DNA from: Chrysochromulina parva
Taxonomy: Eukaryota > Haptophyta > Prymnesiales > Chrysochromulinaceae
DNA: 57,414 bases
Assembly: GCA_002887195.1 (NCBI GenBank)
Contig: PJAB01000031.1
Location: 1 to 57,414, forward strand
Direction: 5' to 3'
Shown here one piece after another: positions 1-8,698 of the stretch (positions are counted from its first letter, which is position 1; each line of letters begins with the position of its first letter). The notes under the pieces were generated by a model. The model saw only the letters and a program-made list of their open reading frames with translations. It ran no database searches and was not told the origin of the DNA. The translations under genes were made by a program, and so were the position numbers.

Positions 1-560
1 TCTCGGATCTCCCAGGGATCCGCCGGTATCTCGACGGAGCTCACTTACCGGTCTCTAGGAAGGTTCCGTAAGCAGGTTAACGGACCCCCACCGGGGGAAT
101 GACCCCCCTACCGCTCGCACTAAACCAACAATACATATGTAAACCAATTGCTCACTTACCCTCTTAGAACATGTTTAGCAGTTTTAGGTTCACCCCTGGG
201 AAGTCTTTGTTTCCGGCTTGGTTTCCGGTGTGATTTCGGGATTCGGCGCGCCCCTCGTACGTCGTCTCGCACTCGGACTCTCGGTGCGTGGTCGATGCAA
301 CTTACACTCAGGATTATAAAATGACAAATCAGGAGGTTCTGAGCCCGAGGTGAGCCACGGTGCAGCGAAGCGCTCCGATTACTATAGTGTTGCGCGGGTT
401 TGTCGTCTTACCCCCCTTTGCAGGAATATCTTTGCGCACATCCGACCGGATTTGGGAGGTCGCCGGGCGGAAGTCCGGTTCACAAGAGATTGCACTCTGA
501 CACAAGTGTGAGGCTGCCGCCTCTCCTGTGTCTTGGCGGTGGGACTCGCGCGGGCAAAGG
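1..560. other. Upstream intergenic region, no gene recognised
   Basis: I see no convincing exon on either strand here. The sequence is mixed GC-rich and AT-rich. A TATAAAAT run lies at 315-322, about 240 bases before the first ATG of the downstream gene, and could be a core promoter element, but one such match can occur by chance. The left edge may hold the end of a gene lying outside the window. Confidence 0.4.
315..322 (+). promoter_or_regulatory. Possible TATA-like element
   Basis: TATAAAAT matches a eukaryotic TATA box and lies on the coding strand upstream of the F-box/kinase-like gene. The distance to the ATG (about 240 bases) would imply a long 5' leader or a leader intron. No other promoter signal supports it. 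Confidence 0.15.
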
Positions 561-3104
561 ATGTGGCAGCGAGTGACTCGCCCAGGCCCGGACGAGTTGC
601 ATGCTCAGCTGCAGGCAAGGCTTGAGAGCCTTGACGAGCTCCTCCCGAGACTCAAAGAGGACGTGGGTTCCACGACCGTGAGCAAGCGCGAGCTGATGCA
701 GGCTCGCTCATGCACGGCGCTCTCCTGCCAGTTCACGACACGGCAGCATCTCTCCAACTCCGTGGGCGGCGAATATGTGCAGGAATGCCTTTCACGCCCG
801 TCCGACGAGTGCTTTGGCCATCCCGAGCTCCTCGAGCACGTGCTGCGCTTTGTTCCATCGCCTGCGCAGCTTGCCTCAGCCGGCGCGGTCTGCTCCGCGT
901 GGTACCAAGCGTCGCGCATGCACACGCTCTGGGAGGTTCACCTGCGCGCATCGGGGCGTCTCGTCGGTCCCGACGGCAGCCCGCTGCCCATGCCTCAAGA
1001 GGACGCCTTCACGCTATTCGAGACCGCCGCGCGCATCGAGCGGTTTGGTGGCTGCCGGCCTCTCGAGTGCGCGGAGCCACCGGCGATCGGCAAGATCGAC
1101 CGATTCGTGGACGATCTGGCCGCGTACGAGATCTGCGGCGAGATCAGCGAGTCGGGCACCGCGGCGGCGGGCACTCCCCTCGCGGAGCGTCCGCCTGCGC
1201 GCGGCGCCACCTACGTCGCCACGCACCACACGCGCGGCCGCGTGACGATACGATCGCTCAACGCGCACCAGTCGCGGCTGTACGCGGCCCAGGTGGCATC
1301 GGGGGGGCCGCTCGCGCTCGCCACATCGGCGCACCTGCAGCCGGTACAGCAGGCCATCATCTCCGCGACCGATCCCCCAAGCGTCCACTTGGTGCAGCCA
1401 GCGACTCACACGACGCTCGACCTCGTGCTCAAGCTGCCCCGCCCGTTGGAAGAGGCCCATGCGCATGCGATCTTCTGTCAGCTCGCGCACGCGGTGCAGG
1501 CGGTGCACGCGCAGCGCTTTTTCCACGGCAACGTGCTCCTACCCGCCGTTCTGCTCCGCGACCCGTTCCGCAACCGCACGACCTCCCCGGCGGAGCACGA
1601 TGCGGAGCTCGGCGAGCGAGCGGCCGTGTCTCGCTTGCCGTACGCGCTCCTCGACATGCTGCACGCGTGCAAGAGCCTCGGTCCGCCCCCCGCCCCACAG
1701 CGGGGCCCTTCGGCGGCTCACTCACGCGACGTGCGCATGGATCACGAGGCGAGACGCACCAGAGCTGGCTCGCAACCGACCGCCGCGGCTCCGGCGCCCG
1801 AGGCCGGCGCCACCGTCGAGCCCCTGCTGCGCGCACTCGACGCCGGCGCCACCGTCGAGCCCCTGCTGCTCCAGCCGCTGGACGAGGCGCTCGATGAGCT
1901 GCCCGACACGGCGCTCATGGAACCGACGCCCGGCACGACGCCCGGCTTCCACGGGCTTGGCCTGGGGCCTGGGGCCGCTGCGACCGCTGTGCCCGCAGAG
2001 CAGCCTCACGCTGCCGCGGGCGTGGCGGCTCAAGTGACGGGCTTGTTGCAGGGCACGGTCGCGGCGGCGATCGCAGCGTACGCGGCGCAGACGGCCGGAC
2101 CGGCGGGTATGGCCGATAATATGGCCGATCATATGGCCGAGATTATGGCCGAGAATATGGCCGAGCTCTCGGCAGGGGGGCGGAGCTTCACAGAGCTGCT
2201 GGCGTGGGGTTGGGCAGCGTACGAGAGGCTGGGCACCCTCATCACAGGCCACCCAGGCGAGGTCGACCTGGCGCACGCGACGCCCTCGTCACGTAGGCAC
2301 GCGCTGCTCATGCGGAGCTTCTTCGCCGCGGACGTGTGTGACCTCGGCCGGGTGCTCCTGCGCATGGTGCTCCAGCCCTACAAGCTGCGCGCGCAGGCCA
2401 CCGCAGTCCCGGTGCATCCCGCCGCGGCCGCCGCGGCCGCCATGGCTCAGGTAGCGCTTCCCCAGGCTGGTGGACACCAAGGGCCACCCGACCCGTCAGT
2501 CTTCCCCCCTGCTCTGCAGCAGCTGCTGCTGCGTATGCTCCACCCGGACAGCGCGCGCCGGCCGATGCTACGCGACGTGCTGCGCTCCGAGTGGGTACGC
2601 GAACCGTATCCGGGCGTCGCACGCCCGCTCTGCTGCTGCTGGAAGCTGTGCGACGTCAGCCGTGGCGCCCAACACGGCGCGACGAGCGACGAGCCGAGCG
2701 TGGTCGCGTCAGACCTTCGGCTGCTCCGGCGCCAGGTGCCTCCGATGACGCAGCTCAACCTCTCCCATTCACCCATCGTCACGGACGAGTGGCTTGAGGC
2801 CCTCGAGATGCATGCGCACTCGCTCAGGCGGCTCGACCTCACGGGCTGCGCCTCGATCACCAAGACCGTTCGACCTCTCGAGGCTCTGCGAAAGCTGCGC
2901 AAGCTCGAGGTGCTGCGGCTGCCTGCGGAACGCTGGGATGAGCAACAGCTCGCCGACGCGCTCACCGCGCTGCCGCAGCTCACCGCGCTCGACGAGTGCA
3001 CTCACGCCGACATCCGCAAGGCGCGAGACGACGTGAAGCAACAGTGCGACATCCTGAGTAACGCGCGCCAGCCGATCGCCGCCGCGCCGCTGAGCCGCAA
3101 ATAA
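561..3104 (+). CDS. F-box / degenerate protein kinase / leucine-rich repeat protein
   Basis: The frame is open from before 561; 561 is the first ATG (about 847 aa). An F-box-like segment lies near residues 85-130 (HPELLEHVLRFVP, then a Cys-Ser-x-Trp motif). A kinase-like region follows, roughly 217-684: HGNVLL near residue 322 sits where a kinase has HRDxKxxN, and LLRMLHPDSARRP resembles subdomain XI before the last helix. The catalytic Asp of HRD is absent and no clear DFG is seen, so I infer a pseudokinase. Leucine-rich repeats (LNLSHSPIVTDEWL, LRRLDLTGCASIT) end the protein. F-box proteins usually tie a substrate to an SCF ubiquitin ligase, with LRRs as the recognition surface. Two internal repeats are visible: five copies of Met-Ala-(Asp/Glu)-x, and a duplicated Ala-Gly-Ala-Thr-Val-Glu-Pro segment. 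The partner is unknown. Confidence 0.75.
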   Translation: MWQRVTRPGPDELHAQLQARLESLDELLPRLKEDVGSTTVSKRELMQARSCTALSCQFTTRQHLSNSVGGEYVQECLSRPSDECFGHPELLEHVLRFVPSPAQLASAGAVCSAWYQASRMHTLWEVHLRASGRLVGPDGSPLPMPQEDAFTLFETAARIERFGGCRPLECAEPPAIGKIDRFVDDLAAYEICGEISESGTAAAGTPLAERPPARGATYVATHHTRGRVTIRSLNAHQSRLYAAQVASGGPLALATSAHLQPVQQAIISATDPPSVHLVQPATHTTLDLVLKLPRPLEEAHAHAIFCQLAHAVQAVHAQRFFHGNVLLPAVLLRDPFRNRTTSPAEHDAELGERAAVSRLPYALLDMLHACKSLGPPPAPQRGPSAAHSRDVRMDHEARRTRAGSQPTAAAPAPEAGATVEPLLRALDAGATVEPLLLQPLDEALDELPDTALMEPTPGTTPGFHGLGLGPGAAATAVPAEQPHAAAGVAAQVTGLLQGTVAAAIAAYAAQTAGPAGMADNMADHMAEIMAENMAELSAGGRSFTELLAWGWAAYERLGTLITGHPGEVDLAHATPSSRRHALLMRSFFAADVCDLGRVLLRMVLQPYKLRAQATAVPVHPAAAAAAAMAQVALPQAGGHQGPPDPSVFPPALQQLLLRMLHPDSARRPMLRDVLRSEWVREPYPGVARPLCCCWKLCDVSRGAQHGATSDEPSVVASDLRLLRRQVPPMTQLNLSHSPIVTDEWLEALEMHAHSLRRLDLTGCASITKTVRPLEALRKLRKLEVLRLPAERWDEQQLADALTALPQLTALDECTHADIRKARDDVKQQCDILSNARQPIAAAPLSRK
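2109..2168 (+). repeat. 12-bp in-frame tandem repeat (5 copies)
   Basis: Five tandem ATGGCCGAnnnn units encode MADN, MADH, MAEI, MAEN and MAEL inside the kinase-like region of the F-box gene. The period is a multiple of three, so copy-number change keeps the frame. Confidence 0.8.
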
Positions 3105-3458
3105 GGCTTGACGGCGGAGTGCTCAGCGACCAGGGTGCCCTCTCCCGTGCAGGGCGAGGGCGAGGACGTCGGTGGCTCGGCGCAGCAGATGGGAGGATCA
3201 GCGCAACAACAGCTGCCGCTCCAGCAGCAGTTCCAGCAGCGGACCTGTAAGGTTTGCCGGAACGAGCTCTCCTCATGTAAGGAGAAAAACGCGTGCAGGC
3301 CAGGTGGAGGCGAAGTATGAAAAGAAGAAAAACTTTGAAACTCATCTTTCCCACAGCCAATAGTTTCACAGTGAACACACCGACGACTCTTGAAGCCGCC
3401 AACGGCGCCCCAAGCTCTCGCCGTGCGCGGTGCCTCCTCGCAGCAACACTCAGCCGGT

Positions 3459-5291
3459 ATGGACCGTCCCGAATCGCGCGGGCGTCCGAGCGGTGGTCCG
3501 CCGCCGGGCGCGGCCATGCGCCCCGGCACGGGGATGCGCCCGGGCACGGGGATGCGCCCTGGCACCGGCATGCGGCAGCCTCCGGGCTCGCGGCAGGGCA
3601 CGGCGCGGCAGGGGCCGATTAACATGTCGGGCGTGGGGCTCAACACGAGCATGAACATCTCCGACCGGCCGGTCACGCAGCAGGGGCTCTCGGGCCTGCG
3701 CACCGCGGGCAATGGCCCAGCGCGCCAGATCCAGGACCAGTCCTACTGGCTGTCGCAGCTGCGGGCCAAGTGCACGGAGATCCAGCGAGAGATCCAGACG
3801 CTCAAGGGGACCATCGAGCAGGGGCAGAAGGACAACGCCGCATACGGGCAGCTTGAACGCAAGTACGAGGCGCTCACGAACGATATGCGCGCGCTGCAGG
3901 GGCAGCTGGCCGACTACAACTTGCTGCTCGACCGGACGCGCGCGCACCGGGAGGTGGACGAGGTGCACGAGGAGGCGGCCGCGCTGGCGCAGACGAACCA
4001 GGCCGACCGGCAGCGCGTAGACGAGCTCTTCCAGCACCGCAACTCTCTCGAGACACAGGCGCGCGACGTGGAGCACCAGCTGATGCGCCATCAGGAGGAA
4101 CTCGCGGCCAAGCTCGAGGCGATCGACCCGTCGCTCAAGGAGAACTTCCTCAAGCTGAGCCAGAAGCAGCATGTGCTCTCACTGCAGGAGCTGCCCAAGC
4201 GGCAGAGTGACCTGCGCTTCTTCGAGGAGCGCACGCGCGAGATGGAGATGGCCCTGCAGCGCGATCCGATGCGCTCCAAGGCATTCCGGCTGCGCGAGGA
4301 GCTCGTACGGCTCGATCGACTGCACAAGAGCCTCCAGGGCGAGCTAGACGGGCCGCAGCTCTCGGAGGAGGAGCAGCGCGAGCAGCTGCTCGCGCGCGTC
4401 AAGGCCGACAACGCACAGATCGCCGAGGCCGAGAAGCGACTCTCCGAGGCCCAAGAGGCCATCCGCGCGGGCAAGAAGCGGCTCGCGCAGCTCCAGAGCG
4501 ATATGACAGAGGCCAACGACCCGAAGGCTCAAAAGTACCAGGAGCTGTACCAGCGCGACAAGGAGATGAGCGAGCTCATCGACACGTTCGATGCGACGAA
4601 GGCCAAGGAGGTCGCCAAGACAGAGAAGGCGCAGGAGGAGGTGGTGCAGCTGCTCCAGTCGATCTCGCGCAAGCTCGCGATGCAGGAGACCTCGGGAGAT
4701 ATGACGGACGAGAAGCTGGCCGAGATGAAAAGCGACCTCGACTTCAAGCGCGACGCGATGGACCAGTCCGTGTCCACCTCGGAGCGCCTTCAGCGCGAGC
4801 TCGCTCAGCGCAAGACCGAGCTCGAGAAGATCGAGACCCTCGACGAGAAGATCGGCGCCGAGATCGTCCAGCTCGAGGAGAAGCTCAAGGCCATGGAGGA
4901 GGAGCTCGTCGTGTACGAGGACCTGAACGCGCTCCGCCACAAGGCAGCGCAGCAGCGCAGCGACGCCCTCGCCGCCAAGGCCGACGCCGAGGGCAAGATC
5001 GGCGCCCTCAAGGCGCGTGCCGCGCAGGCGAAGAAGAACCACGACGATCTGAAGGACAAGCTAGCTAAGGACGACGTGGCGACGGCGCTCGATGAGCTCG
5101 AGGCCAAGATCAGACATCAGGAGCAGACCATCTGGGTGCTCACCGAGTACATCGAGACCAAGGGAAGCGAGGCCTTCTTCGAGCCCGTCGCCGAGGAGTG
5201 CCTGAACATCATCCAGGGGATCAATGCGGAGACGATCAGCGTCTTGCAGCAGCGCCCCGCCTACAACCCTGCGCTGATGAACCCGTACTGA
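3459..5291 (+). CDS. IFT74: Intraflagellar transport protein 74
   Basis: This intronless gene encodes about 610 aa, close to the usual IFT74 length of about 600. The N-terminus (about 85 residues) is basic and Gly/Pro-rich, with three exact MRPGTG repeats, and leads into the family signature DRPVTQQGLSGLRT. The rest is almost continuous coiled coil, from SYWLSQLRAKCTEIQREI to near the end. In known systems IFT74 pairs with IFT81 in the IFT-B core, and their N-termini bind tubulin for transport into the cilium. The gene therefore says the organism builds flagella or did so recently. The open frame extends upstream to 3390 without an ATG; 3459 is the first ATG and is followed directly by the basic region. 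Confidence 0.93.
   Translation: MDRPESRGRPSGGPPPGAAMRPGTGMRPGTGMRPGTGMRQPPGSRQGTARQGPINMSGVGLNTSMNISDRPVTQQGLSGLRTAGNGPARQIQDQSYWLSQLRAKCTEIQREIQTLKGTIEQGQKDNAAYGQLERKYEALTNDMRALQGQLADYNLLLDRTRAHREVDEVHEEAAALAQTNQADRQRVDELFQHRNSLETQARDVEHQLMRHQEELAAKLEAIDPSLKENFLKLSQKQHVLSLQELPKRQSDLRFFEERTREMEMALQRDPMRSKAFRLREELVRLDRLHKSLQGELDGPQLSEEEQREQLLARVKADNAQIAEAEKRLSEAQEAIRAGKKRLAQLQSDMTEANDPKAQKYQELYQRDKEMSELIDTFDATKAKEVAKTEKAQEEVVQLLQSISRKLAMQETSGDMTDEKLAEMKSDLDFKRDAMDQSVSTSERLQRELAQRKTELEKIETLDEKIGAEIVQLEEKLKAMEEELVVYEDLNALRHKAAQQRSDALAAKADAEGKIGALKARAAQAKKNHDDLKDKLAKDDVATALDELEAKIRHQEQTIWVLTEYIETKGSEAFFEPVAEECLNIIQGINAETISVLQQRPAYNPALMNPY
3519..3572 (+). repeat. 18-bp in-frame repeat encoding MRPGTG
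   Basis: Three tandem 18-base units encode MRPGTG, with a partial fourth (MRQPPG), in the basic tubulin-binding leader of IFT74. Each copy adds one positive charge. Confidence 0.75.
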
Positions 5292-5804
5292 GAGCCTCGG
5301 GCGGCGAACGGCGAGGGACGGGCAACGACGGAGAGAGAGTGAGCGATCGAGAGGCGAGACGTCTCATGATGAGTCAGAGGCGCTATATGCGCTGTGGTGT
5401 CGCATACGCATTCTGCCGGCAACCAATACCAAGCCGTCGTATCCGCACCTCCATGGTGTGTGCGAGCGTCGGAAGCTCCGGCACACTCTTGTTCGCGGGC
5501 GCAGCGGTGGTTGTATTGTAGCGTACATCGCGCGTTCGAGTGTGCCCACTGCACCGCGTGAATATTCTTTGAGTCATGACTGAGAACCCCGTATAGAGAG
5601 ATACGACGATGTGCCTGCTTGCATGCGTCAGTCGCGTGACAGTGCACTTTCCAGATCCTGTAGGCGCGCACAGGCACGGCCTCCGCACCGCGTTTGTGCG
5701 GAGCCTACATATTATGCATGGGTAGAGATCGGCGGTACTATGGTGCCGACACATTGACGCACACACAGAGATGTGCACGTGATCATGGTCCTTTTGTGAT
5801 GGCG
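5292..5804. other. Intergenic, 3' of IFT74
   Basis: No gene is recognised. Short open frames occur on both strands but none has family resemblance. The region separates the IFT74 stop from the inferred antisense small membrane gene that ends at 5805, so it probably holds two converging 3' ends. Confidence 0.4.
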
Positions 5805-6174
5805 CTATCCCAAAGCAGGTCCGTAAGAATCAGATATCTCGACACTTTGCTGCTTTTTCCAGTAGTAGCCCACGCCAGCGATGAGGCCCATCACCGCGAG
5901 GGCAGCGGCGTAGGCAATATACAGCATCAGCCCCTTGGCGTGGATCGCTGGCTGGCCTAGTCCTGAGCCTTAGGTGTGGGCTTTCACACCAGTTTTCTCC
6001 GCGGAACGGGAAGAACTCTTCAAAATTGCCATGACGGCAACGATACTCTACTCTTACAAGGAGTCCATAGACGAAAGATGCATAGTCTTCGGTCTCGGGC
6101 ACAAAAATTCGAGGTGCCAGGAAAGCACAAGGAAGGGGATGATACTCTTGCGACACGCGATTCTGCTGATCCAT
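5805..6174 (-). CDS. Small single-pass membrane protein, two exons (predicted)
   Basis: I infer two minus-strand exons: 6174-6058 (39 codons from ATG) and 5951-5805 (48 codons plus TAG). They are joined by a 106-base intron with donor CTT|GTAAGA and acceptor GGCCAG|CCA, phase 0. The product would be 87 aa. Exon 1 gives a soluble segment (FVPETEDYASFVYGLL) and exon 2 gives one strong transmembrane helix (MLYIAYAAALAVMGLIAGVG) followed by YYWKKQQ and a short polar tail. I recognise no family. Exon 1 overlaps the first 36 bases of the plus-strand gene at 6139, so either one start is wrong or the two coding regions overlap head to head. The terminal TM exon is the stronger part. Confidence 0.45.
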
Positions 6175-6882
6175 GTGGTACTTGCGAACGCGCTGCAGCA
6201 GCCGCGATTCACACCCCTGAAGGCCACTACGGTGGGTCACCAGCGGCGCGTCATCGTCATGCAACTTGGCGGCAATCGCTGGGTGCAGGCGAAGGAAAAG
6301 CGTGAGGAGGAGGAGAGGGAGCGGTACCAGAAAATTGTGGAAGCAAGGGAGGCAGCGGAGCGCGCGCGCTTGGCGGCCGCCGAGGCGGAGCAGGCGCGTA
6401 AGCGCGAGGAAGCCGAGCGCAAGGCGGCTGAGTATCAGGAGTATCAGGACAGCTTTGACTACTTCCAGCCCGGAGGGGCAGGGCAAGGCAAGATGGGACA
6501 GCCCTTCCAGGGCGTGACGCGCGAGATGCTGCAGAACGCGGGGAAAGCGACGTCGCCCGCCCTCGTCGCCGACGAGCAGCTCAAACAGGCAGTCGCTGAC
6601 GCAGGCAAATACTCGACGGACGCGTCGCGGGTCATGCTTGAGCGTGTGATCGCAGAGGCACGTGCTGCAGGCGTGCGCGAGAAAATGCCCAACATGAAGA
6701 AGGCGGTCGCGCTTCTCGCTACGCTGGAGCGAGCTGACGAGGCCGCACAAGAGTTAGGCAACGTTTCGCCGGAGCAGGCCGACCCGCTTGCAGGCATGAT
6801 GTCGGCCATTTTCGACGATGGGTACGCTCTGCCGGAGGAAGACGGTGTGGAGTTCCCGATCCTGGACGATTACAAGGAGTGA
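6139..6882 (+). CDS. Putative plastid-targeted coiled-coil protein, unknown function
   Basis: The protein is 247 aa from the ATG at 6139. A hydrophobic start (AILLIHVVLANA) is followed by a basic, Ser/Thr-containing stretch ending RRVIVMQLGG, which resembles the signal-plus-transit presequence of complex plastids. The body has an Arg/Glu/Ala-rich helix, probably coiled coil (EEEERERYQKIVEAREAAER), then a helical C-terminal domain with DPLAGMMSAIFDDG and an acidic end. I do not recognise the family. An alternative ATG at 6259 would drop the presequence and avoid overlap with the antisense exon. The plastid assignment is inference. Confidence 0.65.
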   Translation: MILLRHAILLIHVVLANALQQPRFTPLKATTVGHQRRVIVMQLGGNRWVQAKEKREEEERERYQKIVEAREAAERARLAAAEAEQARKREEAERKAAEYQEYQDSFDYFQPGGAGQGKMGQPFQGVTREMLQNAGKATSPALVADEQLKQAVADAGKYSTDASRVMLERVIAEARAAGVREKMPNMKKAVALLATLERADEAAQELGNVSPEQADPLAGMMSAIFDDGYALPEEDGVEFPILDDYKE

Positions 6883-7566
6883 AAAGGCCGCGCTCCTGTG
6901 CCCGTCACATGTGACGCAGACGGCCGCTACCTTGGCGTGGCGGTGTACATTTTTGTTATCGATATATGGGCCGCCGATCTCTTCATTGGATCTCTTGCGA
7001 TTTTTTCTGGGTCAAATATCGATCGGTAGATTGCTAGATGCATCCGTGCTTCGCTTGCTGATGCCGAGCTTGCAGAAGTTTACGAAAAAGGTACATCCCA
7101 CGCGCGGCGGAGTTTGATTCTTCCAAGGGGTCATCAGGCTGATTCAGGTGGCCGCGCCCGCGAACGCCCCGGCGCACGCCCCCCGGCCTCGTGCGTTTCT
7201 GCGTTACTCGTGCGTTGCTCGTGCGGCACTCGGCCTCGCCTGCGGCCTACTCGGAGGGCATGTGATCAGCATGCCCGCCCGCCGCCGCGCCGCGCGTACG
7301 CCGCGCCCGCGCCCCCACCGCCTCGCGGCGACACCACAGTGACACAGAGGTCAGACGGGATCAGAGAGAGAGATTCACCCAGATAGCAGATTTGCAATTG
7401 CAGATTTGTCTCGAGGTCTTGAGGAACTTGATTAGCGCGGCTCTTGCGGGGCTGTTATTTGTTTAGCGGCCAGGCAGGCCAGGGAGAGGGGCGAGTCGGG
7501 GGCTTCTCTTCGGCAATCTCGTCGATCTCCTCGTTCGACGACGGCCTTCGTACGACCGCTTTCAAC
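6883..7566. other. Intergenic, no gene recognised
   Basis: The first part is AT-rich (near 6940-7100) and likely 3' flank of the preceding gene; 7140-7340 is very GC-rich. Open frames here are Arg/Pro/Ala-rich shadows of GC-rich DNA with no domain. The stretch probably includes the promoter of the plastid NDPK gene. Confidence 0.4.
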
Positions 7567-8222
7567 ATGTGTGAGGTGCGACGCGCGGCCAGGCTGGCCA
7601 TCGCATTGGTCTGTGCGACGACCACTCATGCTTTCAGCGGTCCTCCGGTGACACTGACGAGGTCTCGAAGTGCTGTACGCATGGCCATGGAACGCACTTA
7701 CATCATGATCAAGCCGGATGGCGTGCAGAGGGGCCTAGTCGGCGAGATCATCAAGCGCTTTGAGCAGCGCGGCTACAAGCTTGGAGCGCTCAAGCTGTAC
7801 CAGGCTAATGAGGATTTGCTGCGAAAGCACTACGGCGACCTCCAAGAGAAGCCGTTCTTTCCCGGTCTGCTCAAATACAGTGCGCAAATTGGTGGTCAAC
7901 CACTCCCATCACTCATGGATTCCAGCAGCTTTCTGACCACATTGTTGATCTGACTCTCTCGACAGTGACATCCGGACCAGTGACCTGCATGGTCTGGGAG
8001 GGCGAGAATGTTGTGCGCATGGGGCGCCAGATGCTCGGCGAGACAAACCCACAGGCCTCAGCGCCGGGTACGATCCGAGGCGACTTTTCGATCGTTGTGG
8101 GCCGCAACATTTGCCATGGCTCCGACTCCGTGGCAAGCGCCGAAAAAGAGATTAAGCTATGGTTCGACGACAATGAGGTGCTCGCCTGGAAGGATCACTC
8201 GCATGCTTGGGTGTACGAGTGA
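7567..8222 (+). CDS. NDK: Nucleoside diphosphate kinase, plastid-targeted
   Basis: Two exons, 7567-7879 and 7966-8222, give 189 aa. The intron is 86 bases, phase 1, with donor A|GTGCGC and acceptor GACAG|TG; splicing rebuilds the conserved sequence KYMTSGPV. The enzyme moves the gamma phosphate between nucleoside triphosphates and diphosphates through a phosphohistidine. [17 protein letters not shown] and NICHGSD are diagnostic; the catalytic His is about residue 155. The leader is a hydrophobic signal peptide ([16 protein letters not shown]) with Phe just after the likely cleavage site, then a basic stretch to [10 protein letters not shown]. That is the classic bipartite plastid presequence of algae with red secondary plastids. 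Family length without the leader is about 150 aa, which fits. Confidence 0.92.
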
Positions 8223-8698
8223 TTGCAAGTGCTTGGCGCGCCAAGATCGCATGCAAGTGCAGATCTATTTGCGCCATGCCGGCAGCTGGCTACATAGAGG
8301 CCTGTGCCAGCATGGGTACTATATGGATAGGGTTCTATGGGATGCTTACGTCTGTGCGGCGTTAGAACCGCAGGAGAAGCCACTCGACAGGCCGAGCTCT
8401 CGCCGTTCTCGATCGCACCGTGGGCGACGGCTGCAACATCGGATCGTGTTCAACATGCCGTCGTCGTCCATCCCGCCGACGGCATGATAAGTATAATTAA
8501 AGTTACTGTGTCCCGGGGGCGCCCCCCGGAATCCCACTTCCGGGGAAGTATCGGCGTTTTACCGGTACCTCCGCAACCGCACCCCCTCGCGTCGGGTCTC
8601 CTCGGCAGGGACGTGCAGGCAGACGCATGCACGCACGTGCGCGTCGAAATCTCCCGGCTCGCTCCCCAGGAGGTCTATGAGCAACTGAGGAACGTGAA
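8223..8698. other. Intergenic with GC hairpin
   Basis: No gene is recognised. A GC-rich near-perfect palindrome (CCGGGGGCGCCCCCCGG) lies near 8514-8530, and CCGG...CCGG motifs follow it. The stretch spans the 3' flank of NDPK and the promoter of the TPR/oxygenase gene, which reads the same way. Confidence 0.4.

Noticed and set aside
1429..2276. Several minus-strand frames opposite the F-box gene
   Set aside because: They are Arg-rich shadows of GC-rich coding DNA, and the plus strand carries recognisable F-box, kinase-like and LRR features.
5830..6750. Minus-strand 306-codon open frame
   Set aside because: Most of it is the complement of the coiled-coil coding region at 6259-6882 and has no domain. 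Only the short part at 6174-6058 looks protein-like, and I used that as an exon of a small spliced gene.
7114..7386. 90-codon Arg/Pro-rich frame
   Set aside because: Composition is that of random GC-rich sequence and no start context, domain or splice link to NDPK is seen.
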